From CAG-826 sp964504595 (GTDB lineage Bacteria; Bacillota_I; Bacilli_A; RFN20; CAG-826), in the NCBI GenBank assembly GCA_964504595.1, contig CAZDEE010000004.1:18329-82328 (forward strand): 64,000 nt of DNA. The letters are read 5' to 3'. Positions 46,013 to 54,416 of the stretch are shown here, piece by piece (position 1 is the stretch's first letter; every line of letters starts with the position of its first letter). A model generated the notes under the pieces. It was not told the DNA's origin and did not search any database. It saw nothing but the letters and a program-made list of their open reading frames with translations. Both the position numbers and the translations under genes were made by a program.

Positions 46013-47011
46013 ATGAAAACTTTTAAAGTTGCGGTTGTTGGTGGCCATGGGCTAGTTGGCCATAGTTTATTAGAAATATTAATTAAAGAAAAATTTCCTT
46101 TTAGTGAAATAATTGTCTATGGGAATTATGAAGATGAAATAAATATTTTAGGTAATAAATTTCCAGTTCGACCTTTAAGAAAGGACAATATTGAACATTT
46201 TGATTTTGTTTTTATGTGTGTAAGTGAAGAATTATCAAGAAAATTTGTTAATGATTTTATTTTATTAGGGGCAAAGGTAATTGATAATTCCTCCGCGTTT
46301 AGGATGGATGATGATGTTCCTTTAGTTATCCCAGAAATTAATAGTTATGATTTATTAAATAACAATCATCTTTACGCAAATCCAAATTGTACCACAATTA
46401 TGATCTTACTTGCGGTCAAGCCTCTGTTAGATCGATATCAATTAGAAAAACTTTATGTTTCTTCTTATCAATCTACTTCAGGCGCTGGAAAAGAAGCGTT
46501 AAATGAGTATTATTTAGAGAAGGAAAATCCGATGTATATTCCGAAGATTTTACCTAGTCGAAAAGTTGAAAAAGCGACAGTCTTCGACAATTTACTCCCA
46601 ATCGTTGATGTATTATTGGACTGTGGGTACACTAGCGAAGAGATGAAAATACGCTTTGAATCGAGGAAGATTCTTCATCTAGATAATCTAGAAATTAATT
46701 CAACTTGTGTTAGGGTTCCTACATCCATTGGCCATGGAGCGACGATATTCGCTGTTTTTAAAGAAAAAGTTGATGTTGAAGAAGCTTTGAAATTACTTGG
46801 CGAAGTAGCCTACTTAAAAGTATATAAAGATCCAAGTTATCCAACCTTAAAAGATGTAAGGGGCACATCAGTCGTGGGCGTTGGAAGACTTAAAAAGGAT
46901 TTAGATTGTGACTATACTTTAAGTTTCTTTACCACCAGCGATAATCTTATTCGTGGAGCTAGCTACAATGCGTATAAGATTGCTTTAAAATTAGTGGAGT
47001 ATTACAAATGA
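46013..47011 (+). CDS. asd: aspartate-semialdehyde dehydrogenase
   Basis: Makes aspartate semialdehyde for the lysine/DAP, methionine and threonine branches, 332 residues. The NADP-binding start VVGGHGLVGHSLLEIL, the active-site Cys in NPNCTTI, the SYQSTSGAGKEAL loop and the CVRVPTSIGHGATIF segment with the catalytic His are all visible. AGGTGGTG ribosome binding site. First gene of asd-dapF-dapL; overlaps dapF by 4 bases. Confidence 0.96.
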   Translation: MKTFKVAVVGGHGLVGHSLLEILIKEKFPFSEIIVYGNYEDEINILGNKFPVRPLRKDNIEHFDFVFMCVSEELSRKFVNDFILLGAKVIDNSSAFRMDDDVPLVIPEINSYDLLNNNHLYANPNCTTIMILLAVKPLLDRYQLEKLYVSSYQSTSGAGKEALNEYYLEKENPMYIPKILPSRKVEKATVFDNLLPIVDVLLDCGYTSEEMKIRFESRKILHLDNLEINSTCVRVPTSIGHGATIFAVFKEKVDVEEALKLLGEVAYLKVYKDPSYPTLKDVRGTSVVGVGRLKKDLDCDYTLSFFTTSDNLIRGASYNAYKIALKLVEYYK

Positions 47012-47742
47012 AATTTTTAAAATATGAATCAAATGGAAATGATTTTATAATTTTAATAAATACATCAAATATATGCGCTGAAAAAATAACAATATTATGT
47101 GATCGTCATAGAGGTGTTGGTGCGGATGGAGCGCTAGTACTTTTTAAAAATAAAGATCAATCTTTTAGTCTAGATATTTATAACTCTGATGGAAGTGAAG
47201 CTTCCATGTGTGGCAATGGGCTAAAGATTTGCGGGCGTTATTTAAAAGATCGTTATCCAAATTATCCCTTTTTTTGGGTTAAGGTTTGTGGTAAGTCGTA
47301 TCAGATTTTTGTTAATAAAGAAGAAGTAAAACTTTTTATGCCATTACCGAAAAAAGTTAAAATGGATGAGCGGATTATCTATGATATAGGTAATTTACAT
47401 ATGCTGGTCGAGAATCTTAATGAAGAAGAACAAATACTCCTAGCTAAGCTTTATCCTAAAATTAACGTTAGTTCCTATAAAATTAAAAAAAATCTAAAAA
47501 TGAAATCTGTGTTCCTTAGGACTTATGAAGTAGGTGTCGGCTTTACATTATCTTGTGGTAGTGCTTCTTTATGTTTATATAAATTATTAATCGATCAAGG
47601 ATATAAAGAAAATAAACTAAATGTTGCTACATTAGGTGGCGAGTTTTTATTACACAAAAAAGGCAATCGACTCATTTTAACTGGAAAACCAAAATTTATC
47701 TTTGAGGGAGAGTGGAATAATGAAATTTTCTTCTGTGATTAA
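47008..47742 (+). CDS. dapF: diaminopimelate epimerase
   Basis: Converts LL- to meso-diaminopimelate, 244 residues, slightly short for the family (about 270). The first catalytic Cys lies in YNSDGSEASMCGNGLKICGRY, and the second in FTLSCGSASLCLYKLL. The SNGNDFIIL start and CDRHRGVGADGA are typical. Overlaps asd by 4 bases and the aminotransferase gene by 23 bases. Confidence 0.94.
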   Translation: MKFLKYESNGNDFIILINTSNICAEKITILCDRHRGVGADGALVLFKNKDQSFSLDIYNSDGSEASMCGNGLKICGRYLKDRYPNYPFFWVKVCGKSYQIFVNKEEVKLFMPLPKKVKMDERIIYDIGNLHMLVENLNEEEQILLAKLYPKINVSSYKIKKNLKMKSVFLRTYEVGVGFTLSCGSASLCLYKLLIDQGYKENKLNVATLGGEFLLHKKGNRLILTGKPKFIFEGEWNNEIFFCD

Positions 47743-48877
47743 TAGAGGATATTTTAATAATCGTTTTTGTGATATTTTAAAGATGAAAAAAGACTATCAT
47801 GGTGAATTACCATTGATAGACTTTGGAATTGGTGAAGATAAATCTTTTCCAGATATGTGTATTATTAATGAGATAATTAAAAATCTACGAATATCAAAAA
47901 ATTATAAATATACAGAACGTGGAATAGATAAATTACATAATTCAATAATAAAATATTTATCGGAACGATTTAATGTTACGGTTAATAAAGATGAAGTTGC
48001 TTTAACTATGGGAACAAAGGAAGGACTTAGTGTTATTCCTTCATTCATGATTGAAAAAGGAGATGTTGTAATTACAACAAAACCTGGTTATGTCGTTCTT
48101 GAAAAAGTTGCTAGTCTTTTTAATGGAGAAATAATCTCTTTGCCCTTAAAAGAAGAAAATAACTTTTTACCAGATTTTTCCTTAATTGATGAAGAAACAT
48201 GGCAGAAAGTAAAAATTGTATCTTTAAATTATCCTAATAATCCTACGGGCGCAATTGCGACAGAAGAGTTTTATAAACAAATAATTACTTTAGCTAAAAA
48301 ATATGATTTTTTGATTGTGAATGATGCAGCATATCTAGAATTCACTTATGAAAAACCGCCACTATCTTTATTATCGATAGATGGTGCAAAAGATGTGGCT
48401 GTTGAATTATTTACTTTATCTAAATCACACAATATGACAGGTTGCAGAATTGGCTTTGTGGCAGGAAATAAAGATGTTATTAAACAATTTATTAAATTTA
48501 TCGATTTTTATGATTCAGGACAATTTGCTCCTATTGAATATGCCGCTTCTGAAGCGTTATTAAAGTATGAAATTACGGAAAAGCTTAAAAATAAATACTA
48601 TATAAGAATGGAAAATATAGTAGATATTTTAAATGAAAATGGTTTAGAAGCGCATATGTCCCCTGGTACTTTTTATGTATATTTAAAAACGCCAGAATGT
48701 TTTGAATCGGCAATTGATTTTGCATCAAAGCTACTAAATGAAGCCGGTATTATGACTATACCTTATAGAGATTATGGAGAATATGTTAGATTATCAATGA
48801 CTTTTGAAGCTGATTATGTTCTTCCTTTTTATTTATCTTTAGATAAAAGACTTCGAGATTTTATGAAAAACCGTTAA
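47720..48877 (+). CDS. dapL: LL-diaminopimelate aminotransferase (DapL-type), PLP-dependent
   Basis: Class I/II aminotransferase of 385 residues. PLP residues are visible: LNYPNNPTGA (Asn), IVNDAAYLEF (Asp and Tyr) and TLSKSHNMTGCRIGFVAGN (Schiff-base Lys in SKS). The SKS-x-NMTG-x-RIGF-x-x-GN run and the following FYDSGQFAPIEYAA are more like the DapL2 clade than like general aspartate aminotransferases. Together with asd and dapF in one operon this points to the one-step aminotransferase route to LL-DAP. The start at 47720 follows GGGAGAGTGG. A biosynthetic aromatic or alanine transaminase remains possible. Confidence 0.82.
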   Translation: MKFSSVINRGYFNNRFCDILKMKKDYHGELPLIDFGIGEDKSFPDMCIINEIIKNLRISKNYKYTERGIDKLHNSIIKYLSERFNVTVNKDEVALTMGTKEGLSVIPSFMIEKGDVVITTKPGYVVLEKVASLFNGEIISLPLKEENNFLPDFSLIDEETWQKVKIVSLNYPNNPTGAIATEEFYKQIITLAKKYDFLIVNDAAYLEFTYEKPPLSLLSIDGAKDVAVELFTLSKSHNMTGCRIGFVAGNKDVIKQFIKFIDFYDSGQFAPIEYAASEALLKYEITEKLKNKYYIRMENIVDILNENGLEAHMSPGTFYVYLKTPECFESAIDFASKLLNEAGIMTIPYRDYGEYVRLSMTFEADYVLPFYLSLDKRLRDFMKNR

Positions 48878-48914
48878 TTTCTTATAAAATAAACAAAAAA
48901 TTTCCTATTTATAA

Positions 48915-48944
48915 TGTACATATAAGGCCATTTTCTTGTAGAAT
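48915..48944 (+). promoter_or_regulatory. promoter of the XRE/secreted-protein pair
   Basis: -35 TGTACA (48915-48920), an 18-base spacer, -10 TAGAAT (48939-48944), about 38 bases before the XRE gene start. Confidence 0.5.
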
Positions 48945-48981
48945 AGTGATACCATCATTTTCTCAAGAAGGAGGAGTACTA

Positions 48982-49581
48982 ATGGATTTTTGGGATAAGA
49001 AAATAGGAGAAGGTATCAAATTAAGAAGAAAAGAAATGAACATTAGACAAAGTGATTTAGCGAAAAGATTACATGTTGAACCTGGTACTATATCAAGATG
49101 GGAAACTGGTGTGGGTTCTCCTGACATTAGTATATTGCCTAATTTAGCTTATGAGTTAGGTACTACTGTAGATGATCTAATGCGTATTAAACCAAAGTGT
49201 AAAGAAGATGAAATCAAAAAGGAAAAGATGAGTTTAGTTAGATTACTATCTATTCTTTGTAAAGCAAGTATAGTGTTGATAATAATGTTTATTATAGTTA
49301 TGAAGATATTTTATAAGACGAAATTGTTTTTTATATCATATTTTCAAATAGATGTTTTTATAAAATATACGATTTTTTTCTTGATAAATATTGCTTCAAT
49401 TGTTTTGATTTTCTTTAATTCAATAAAGAAAACGATAATTTATAAGATGTATAAGTTTAAATATAGTCATGATTATCCAATTGGCTATAAATTTGAAATA
49501 AAAGAGTCATATTTATATTTTCTAAATATAGTTATTTTTGCGACAGCGATATTATTTGATGCTTTATTAATATTAGGATAG
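48982..49581 (+). CDS. XRE-family regulator with three C-terminal membrane segments
   Basis: A protein of 199 residues. Residues about 8-65 are a Cro/C1 helix-turn-helix (KIGEGIKLRRKEMNIRQSDL, then AKRLHVEPGTISRWETG and SILPNLAYELGTTVDDLM). The rest contains three hydrophobic segments (around 82-103, 112-133 and 170-195) with short basic loops, so it is a membrane-anchored DNA-binding protein. Such one-component regulators usually sense a membrane or extracellular cue. The start at 48982 follows AAGGAGGAG. A secreted protein gene begins 8 bases after the stop, so the two likely form a functional pair. Confidence 0.85.
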   Translation: MDFWDKKIGEGIKLRRKEMNIRQSDLAKRLHVEPGTISRWETGVGSPDISILPNLAYELGTTVDDLMRIKPKCKEDEIKKEKMSLVRLLSILCKASIVLIIMFIIVMKIFYKTKLFFISYFQIDVFIKYTIFFLINIASIVLIFFNSIKKTIIYKMYKFKYSHDYPIGYKFEIKESYLYFLNIVIFATAILFDALLILG

Positions 49582-49589
49582 GAGTATTA

Positions 49590-50843
49590 ATGAAAAAGCA
49601 ATATTTGTTGTTATTGAGTAGTTTCTTATTAATGCCAATAACATTTAATAATAATAATTATTTAGCTAAGGCCGATTTAATTATTAACGAAGACGATAAT
49701 GATGCTTTAGCTACTATTTCACACATTAGAAATAATTTAGATCAATTAAATCAAGAAAGAGCAGCTGCTGGTTATTTAACTTCTGTTACTTCTTTTACAA
49801 CAATGGATATTACTATCAATAGTTATACTGAAGAAAATATAGCCGGATTCTTACTTGATTTCGATGGAGACAAAGGATATATAGTAATTGGTCCAAATAT
49901 GAGATATTATGATTTATCATTTGTCGGTAATTCACCAGTACCATCAGGTCATAATAATAGAAGATATTATAGTGATTATAAAGGTTACTACTATATAAAT
50001 AATGAAAATGAACAAATAGATATTGGATTTCCGAATCAACCGGATTCTGGAACAACTGCTGTTGAAATTATGGATGGACAACTTGCAGCTGGAGAATCTT
50101 TAATTACTGATGTTCAAGCATATAATGATGATAAATACGGAACAAGTTTCATTTATACAAGAGAACATACTGTATATAATAGAGTCAATGTTGCTGGATA
50201 TATGGATATGCATTTATCATTTTATTATATTTGGGATGGCATTAAAATGACTTATCCTGATTTAGGCGGATATACAGCCGGATATAGTGCTGGAAAGTTT
50301 TTAGCTTTTGCGACAAATAATACCACTTATAATAATGAGAATAAAATTATTTCATACACACCAGGAGTTAATGAAAATGCAAATTATAATGCGATGCTTG
50401 AAAAAGGTTATTCAAGTTCAAGTTCTCGAGAGATTTCTCAATTTACCTATGATTATCGATCAAATATTATAAGTGTTGCTGGATCAGATGAAGGTGTTCG
50501 AGCAAGTGAAGTTGTTCAAGCATTATCCAATATGTATGGTAGCTCTATAACATATCAATCATATACTGAATATAGTTTTGCACGTACAGATATGAATATG
50601 CTAGATAACAATCAACCAGTTATCTTTGAATTTAATGATTCAGATTATTACGGAGAAAGAACAGTTATTGTATGTGGGTATAAATTATATACAAGAACTA
50701 AGTCTTTTTTAGGAGTTACTAAAACTGATATAAGATTCTATTTAGAATATAAAGATGGAATAACACGTGAACAATCAATGTGGTTTGATTTCAATTTCTG
50801 TTTAAATAAAATTGGTCAAATGTATTCAATTGGTGTAGCATAA
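49590..50843 (+). CDS. secreted protein resembling a degenerate cysteine peptidase
   Basis: A protein of 417 residues. A signal peptide is clear (MKKQYLLLLSSFLLMPITF...), with a likely cut after LAKA at residue 28. The next about 120 residues (DFDGDKGYIVIGPNMRYYDLSF) recall the propeptide of C10/streptopain-like proteases. The C-terminal half resembles the Bacillota secreted cysteine-peptidase pattern, in which a Cys starts the first helix and a His sits before a VVVxGY strand. Here those places read NVAGYMDMHLSFYY (no Cys) and GERTVIVCGYKLY (no His). It is therefore probably not an active protease. The homology is tentative. Confidence 0.6.
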   Translation: MKKQYLLLLSSFLLMPITFNNNNYLAKADLIINEDDNDALATISHIRNNLDQLNQERAAAGYLTSVTSFTTMDITINSYTEENIAGFLLDFDGDKGYIVIGPNMRYYDLSFVGNSPVPSGHNNRRYYSDYKGYYYINNENEQIDIGFPNQPDSGTTAVEIMDGQLAAGESLITDVQAYNDDKYGTSFIYTREHTVYNRVNVAGYMDMHLSFYYIWDGIKMTYPDLGGYTAGYSAGKFLAFATNNTTYNNENKIISYTPGVNENANYNAMLEKGYSSSSSREISQFTYDYRSNIISVAGSDEGVRASEVVQALSNMYGSSITYQSYTEYSFARTDMNMLDNNQPVIFEFNDSDYYGERTVIVCGYKLYTRTKSFLGVTKTDIRFYLEYKDGITREQSMWFDFNFCLNKIGQMYSIGVA

Positions 50844-50861
50844 TTTTCCCTATATATAGTA

Positions 50862-50897
50862 AAAAACGCTTTAGATACTAATATCTAAGGCGTTTTT
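50862..50897. terminator. bidirectional intrinsic terminator
   Basis: A 16-bp stem (50862-50877 with 50882-50897, one G-T pair) around a 4-base loop with A and T ends. Shared by the secreted-protein gene and the convergent ppiB. Confidence 0.92.
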
Positions 50898-50910
50898 ATT
50901 ATTTAAATCA

Positions 50911-51387
50911 TTATTCTAAAACATAAGCTTTAGCAATGATAACTCTTGAAAGAGGTCTATCATTTGAGCTTGTTCTTACATTAGCGATTTTATCAACAAC
51001 ATCCATTCCGTTAATAACTTTTCCGAAAGCGGCATATTGTCCATCTAAATATGTTCCATCTTTATGCATGATGAAGAATTGGCTACCTCCAGAATTATAG
51101 GACATTGCTCTAGCCATAGAAACAACTCCTCTTAAATGTGAAATGGTATTGTTAACTCCATTTGCGGCAAATTCTCCTTCAATATTATATCCAGGACCAC
51201 CGGTGCCATTGCCTATAGGACATCCACCTTGAATCATAAATCCTTTAATAACACGATGGAATGTTAATCCATCATAAAATCCTTTTTTAACTAAATCAAC
51301 AAAGTTTTGTGCAGTTTTAGGAGTTTGATTGAAATCTAATTCGATATCAATATCTCCAAATTCAACAATCTCTAATCTTACTATCAT
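50911..51387 (-). CDS. ppiB: peptidyl-prolyl cis-trans isomerase, cyclophilin type
   Basis: Cytosolic cyclophilin of 158 residues that speeds proline isomerisation in folding. Signature segments are LTFHRVIKGFMIQGG (catalytic Arg and Phe), GGSQFFIM and AAFGKVINGMDVVDKI. No signal peptide. AAGGGGAG ribosome binding site; divergent from the leuS leader. Confidence 0.95.
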   Translation of the reverse strand: MIVRLEIVEFGDIDIELDFNQTPKTAQNFVDLVKKGFYDGLTFHRVIKGFMIQGGCPIGNGTGGPGYNIEGEFAANGVNNTISHLRGVVSMARAMSYNSGGSQFFIMHKDGTYLDGQYAAFGKVINGMDVVDKIANVRTSSNDRPLSRVIIAKAYVLE

Positions 51388-51446
51388 AATACAACTCCCC
51401 TTTTTTAATATTATAACGGATTAGTGTATTAATTAACAGATTTTCA

Positions 51447-51475
51447 TTGACTTAAAAATAAAAAGATTAGATAAT
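51447..51475 (+). promoter_or_regulatory. promoter of the leuS T-box transcript
   Basis: -35 TTGACT (51447-51452), a 17-base spacer, -10 GATAAT (51470-51475); both near consensus. Transcription should begin at about 51482, the start of the T-box leader. Confidence 0.82.
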
Positions 51476-51479
51476 ATAA

Positions 51480-51680
51480 AAGGAATTAGGAAATATTGAT
51501 AGGCGATTCTATGATAGAGAGCTATGGCTTGGTGAAACATAGCTAGATAGTTTATCAGTCTCACTCTTTATAAGTTCCCGCGATCAGCGTTAAAGATTTA
51601 ATTAAGGTGTATGAAGCATTTCATAAACTAAGGTGGTACCGCGCGAATGCGTCCTTAGAGCAGAAAGTGCTTTTTTTATT
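51480..51680 (+). promoter_or_regulatory. T-box leader RNA controlling leuS (Leu, probable CTC specifier)
   Basis: The T-box core AAGGTGGTACCGCG is at 51630-51643. Upstream is a typical Stem I: AGAGAG then a GCTATG/CATAGC helix with a GGTGAAA-containing loop (about 51517-51544). The probable specifier triplet CTC is at 51560-51562, followed by A as usual, which fits tRNA-Leu and the downstream gene. Uncharged tRNA-Leu would stabilise the antiterminator. Specifier position was placed by pattern, not by folding. Confidence 0.92.
51628..51677 (+). terminator. regulated terminator of the leuS T-box
   Basis: CTAAGG (51628-51633) pairs with CCTTAG (51653-51658). Then a short AGCA/TGCT hairpin (51659-51671) runs into a T-run. 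The first stem uses the T-box bases, so it competes with the antiterminator. Confidence 0.75.
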
Positions 51681-51698
51681 TTTTAGGAGGATATTGTT

Positions 51699-54101
51699 AT
51701 GGGCTATGATCATTTGATTGTTGAAAAGAAATGGCAAAAAGTATGGGAAGAAAGAAAACTCTACAAAACTGATGTATATGATTTTTCAAAGCCAAAATAT
51801 TATATTTTAGATATGTTCCCATATCCATCAGGTCAAGGACTTCATGTTGGACATCCAGAAGGATATACCGCGACTGATGTATTAGCAAGAATGAAAAGAA
51901 TGCAAGGATTTAATGTATTACATCCAATGGGTTGGGATGCATTTGGATTACCAGCCGAGCAATACGCAATTAAGACAAATCAACATCCAGGAACATTCAC
52001 TTACCAAAACATTGATAATTTCCGTAAACAAATAAAAATGTTAGGATTTTCTTATGATTGGGATCGAGAGATTGCAACAACAGATCAAGAATATTATCAT
52101 TGGACACAATGGATATTTTTAAATCTCTATGAACATGATTTAGCATATGTTTCTTACAAACCAGTTAACTTCTGTCCAGAACTTGGTACCGTTTTAGCAA
52201 ATGAAGAAGTTATTGATGGTAAAAGTGAAGTTGGTGGCTTTCCAGTTATTCGTAAGCCAATGCGTCAATGGATGCTCAAAATTACTGCTTATGCAGATAG
52301 ATTGTTAGAAGATTTAAATGGATTAGACTGGCCTACTTCAACTTTAGAAATGCAACGAAACTGGATTGGTGCTTCAAAAGGAGCAATCGTTAGATTTAAT
52401 ATCGTAGATAGTGAAGAACATTTTGAAGTATTTACCACTCGTGTTGATACATTATTTGGTTGTTCTTATTGTTGTTTAGCTCCAGAACATCCTTTAGTGG
52501 ATTCTATAGTTAGTGAAGAACAAAAAGAAGCAGTCGAAGCATATAAGCAAAGATGTGCATCTAAGAGTGATTTAGAAAGAACAGAATTAAATAAAGATAA
52601 AACTGGTGTATTTACTGGAGCGTACGCAATTAATCCTGTTAATGGCAAGAAAGTACCTATTTGGGTTGCTGATTATGTTTTAGCAAGTTATGGTACTGGA
52701 GCGGTTATGGCAGTTCCTGCTCATGATGATCGCGATTATGAATTTGCTAAAAAGTATGATTTACCAATTCATCAAGTTTTAGAAGGTGATGTTTCTTCTT
52801 CAGCATTTACCGGAGATGCTAAACATATTAATTCTTCATTCGTTGATGGATTATATATTGCGGAAGCAAAAGAAAAAATTATTGAATATCTTGAAAAAGT
52901 AGAAGCGGGTTATAGTAAGAAAAATTATAAATTAAGAGACTGGTTATTCTCAAGACAACGTTATTGGGGTGAACCAATACCAGTTTTACATAAAAAAGAT
53001 GGTACTATTGTGCCTGTTAGTAAAGATTCTTTACCTCTTGTTTTACCAGAATTAAAAGAATATAAGCCTTCAGGTACCGGTGAATCACCATTAATTCATG
53101 CAACAGAATGGTTGAACGTTAACATCGATGGTGAAGAATATACCCGTGAAACTAATACAATGCCTCAATGGGCAGGTTCCTGTTGGTATTATATTAGATA
53201 TATTGATCCACATAATAAAAATGCGATTGCTGATAAGAAGTTATTAGACCACTGGTTACCAGTTGATCTTTATGTTGGAGGAGCAGAACACGCTGTATTA
53301 CATTTATTATACGCTCGCTTCTGGCATAAATTCTTATATGATATCGGTGTGGTTTCATGTAAAGAACCATTTAAAAAGTTATATCATCAAGGAATGATTC
53401 TTGGTGAAAATGGTGAAAAGATGTCAAAATCTAGAGGCAACGTTGTTAATCCAGATGAAGTCGTTTATAAATATGGAGCGGATACATTAAGAATGTATGA
53501 AATGTTTATGGGACCTTTAGAAGCGTCGCTTCCATGGAGTAATTCAGGATTAGATGGTACAAGAAGATTCTTAGATCGTGTATATCGTTTATTCAGTGAA
53601 GAACCATTTGTTTCTAAGATTAGTGATGTAAATGATGGAAGCTTAGATTATGCTTATAACGCAATGATTAAGAAAGTTACTGAAGATTTTGAAAATTTGC
53701 AATTTAATACCGCAATTTCCGCGATGATGATTTTCGTTAACGAAGTATATAAAGCTGATAGCATTTATAAAGGTTATTTAGAAGGATTCTTAAAACCATT
53801 CGCATGTATTGCACCACATTTAGGTGAAGAAATTTGGACACTTTTAGGTCATGATGATGTTATTGATTACGAACCTTGGCCAATATTTGATGAAAGTAAA
53901 TTAGTAAAGAAAGAAGTTCAAATTGCTATTCAAATTAATGGTAAATTAAGATCGACAATTAATATTCATTTAGATGCTTCTCAAGATGAAGTTGAAAATC
54001 TTGCTTTAAAAGATCCAACAATTATGCGTCACTTAGAAGGTAAAACTATAAGAAAGATCATTGTTGTAAAAAATAAAATTTGTAATATTGTCGCTAATTA
54101 A
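51699..54101 (+). CDS. leuS: leucyl-tRNA synthetase
   Basis: Class I synthetase of 800 residues charging tRNA-Leu. HIGH motif HVGH (49-52, after YPSGQGL), editing (CP1) domain with the TRVDTLFG region, KMSKS at 574-578 (GEKMSKSRGN) and a C-terminal anticodon-binding part. Full length. AGGAGG ribosome binding site 8 bases before the ATG; regulated by the T-box leader. Confidence 0.98.
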   Translation: MGYDHLIVEKKWQKVWEERKLYKTDVYDFSKPKYYILDMFPYPSGQGLHVGHPEGYTATDVLARMKRMQGFNVLHPMGWDAFGLPAEQYAIKTNQHPGTFTYQNIDNFRKQIKMLGFSYDWDREIATTDQEYYHWTQWIFLNLYEHDLAYVSYKPVNFCPELGTVLANEEVIDGKSEVGGFPVIRKPMRQWMLKITAYADRLLEDLNGLDWPTSTLEMQRNWIGASKGAIVRFNIVDSEEHFEVFTTRVDTLFGCSYCCLAPEHPLVDSIVSEEQKEAVEAYKQRCASKSDLERTELNKDKTGVFTGAYAINPVNGKKVPIWVADYVLASYGTGAVMAVPAHDDRDYEFAKKYDLPIHQVLEGDVSSSAFTGDAKHINSSFVDGLYIAEAKEKIIEYLEKVEAGYSKKNYKLRDWLFSRQRYWGEPIPVLHKKDGTIVPVSKDSLPLVLPELKEYKPSGTGESPLIHATEWLNVNIDGEEYTRETNTMPQWAGSCWYYIRYIDPHNKNAIADKKLLDHWLPVDLYVGGAEHAVLHLLYARFWHKFLYDIGVVSCKEPFKKLYHQGMILGENGEKMSKSRGNVVNPDEVVYKYGADTLRMYEMFMGPLEASLPWSNSGLDGTRRFLDRVYRLFSEEPFVSKISDVNDGSLDYAYNAMIKKVTEDFENLQFNTAISAMMIFVNEVYKADSIYKGYLEGFLKPFACIAPHLGEEIWTLLGHDDVIDYEPWPIFDESKLVKKEVQIAIQINGKLRSTINIHLDASQDEVENLALKDPTIMRHLEGKTIRKIIVVKNKICNIVAN

Positions 54102-54120
54102 TGACAAAAAAAACATATTG

Positions 54121-54152
54121 AATCATCCATAATGTTTATGGGTGATTTTTTT
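54121..54152 (+). terminator. leuS terminator that also contains the next ribosome binding site
   Basis: Stem AATCATCCAT (54121-54130) with ATGGGTGATT (54138-54147; one G-T pair) followed by seven T. GGGTGA (54140-54145) inside the 3' arm is the only ribosome binding site for the gene starting at 54153. Confidence 0.8.
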
Positions 54153-54344
54153 ATGATTCAAGTTCAAGCTTTTGATGAAGAAAATGAAAGTGATTTAGTA
54201 TATGAAATTAATAAATTCTTAAAAACAATTGATGATAATTTATTGCTGGATATTAAGTATTCTATATCAACTTTTGTAACTTCTTCAAATGAACAAGTTT
54301 ATTGCTATAGTGCTTTAATCGTTTATAAAGTTGTGGTAAAATAA
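54153..54344 (+). CDS. Cse60-like small protein
   Basis: A protein of 63 residues: MIQVQAFDEENESDLVYEIN, then FLKTIDDNLLLDIKYSIS and QVYCYSALIVYK. This matches the pattern of the small Bacillus protein Cse60 (annotated as sporulation protein), which has an FDE-x-x-E start, an IDIKY strand and a YCxSAhhhYK end. Function is not established. The ATG at 54153 lies directly behind the leuS terminator T-run. Upstream in-frame ATGs fall inside the hairpin. Confidence 0.65.
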   Translation: MIQVQAFDEENESDLVYEINKFLKTIDDNLLLDIKYSISTFVTSSNEQVYCYSALIVYKVVVK

Positions 54345-54390
54345 ACATATATCTTTTATTGAAAATTACAAAGATATTATTATGTTTTTT
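54343..54390 (+). terminator. intrinsic terminator after the Cse60-like gene
   Basis: AAACATATATCTTT (54343-54356) pairs with AAAGATAT (54370-54377) and, after a 4-base bulge, ATGTTT (54382-54387), then T-run. Confidence 0.65.
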
Positions 54391-54416
54391 ATTAAGAATT
54401 TATTGGAGATGAAGTT

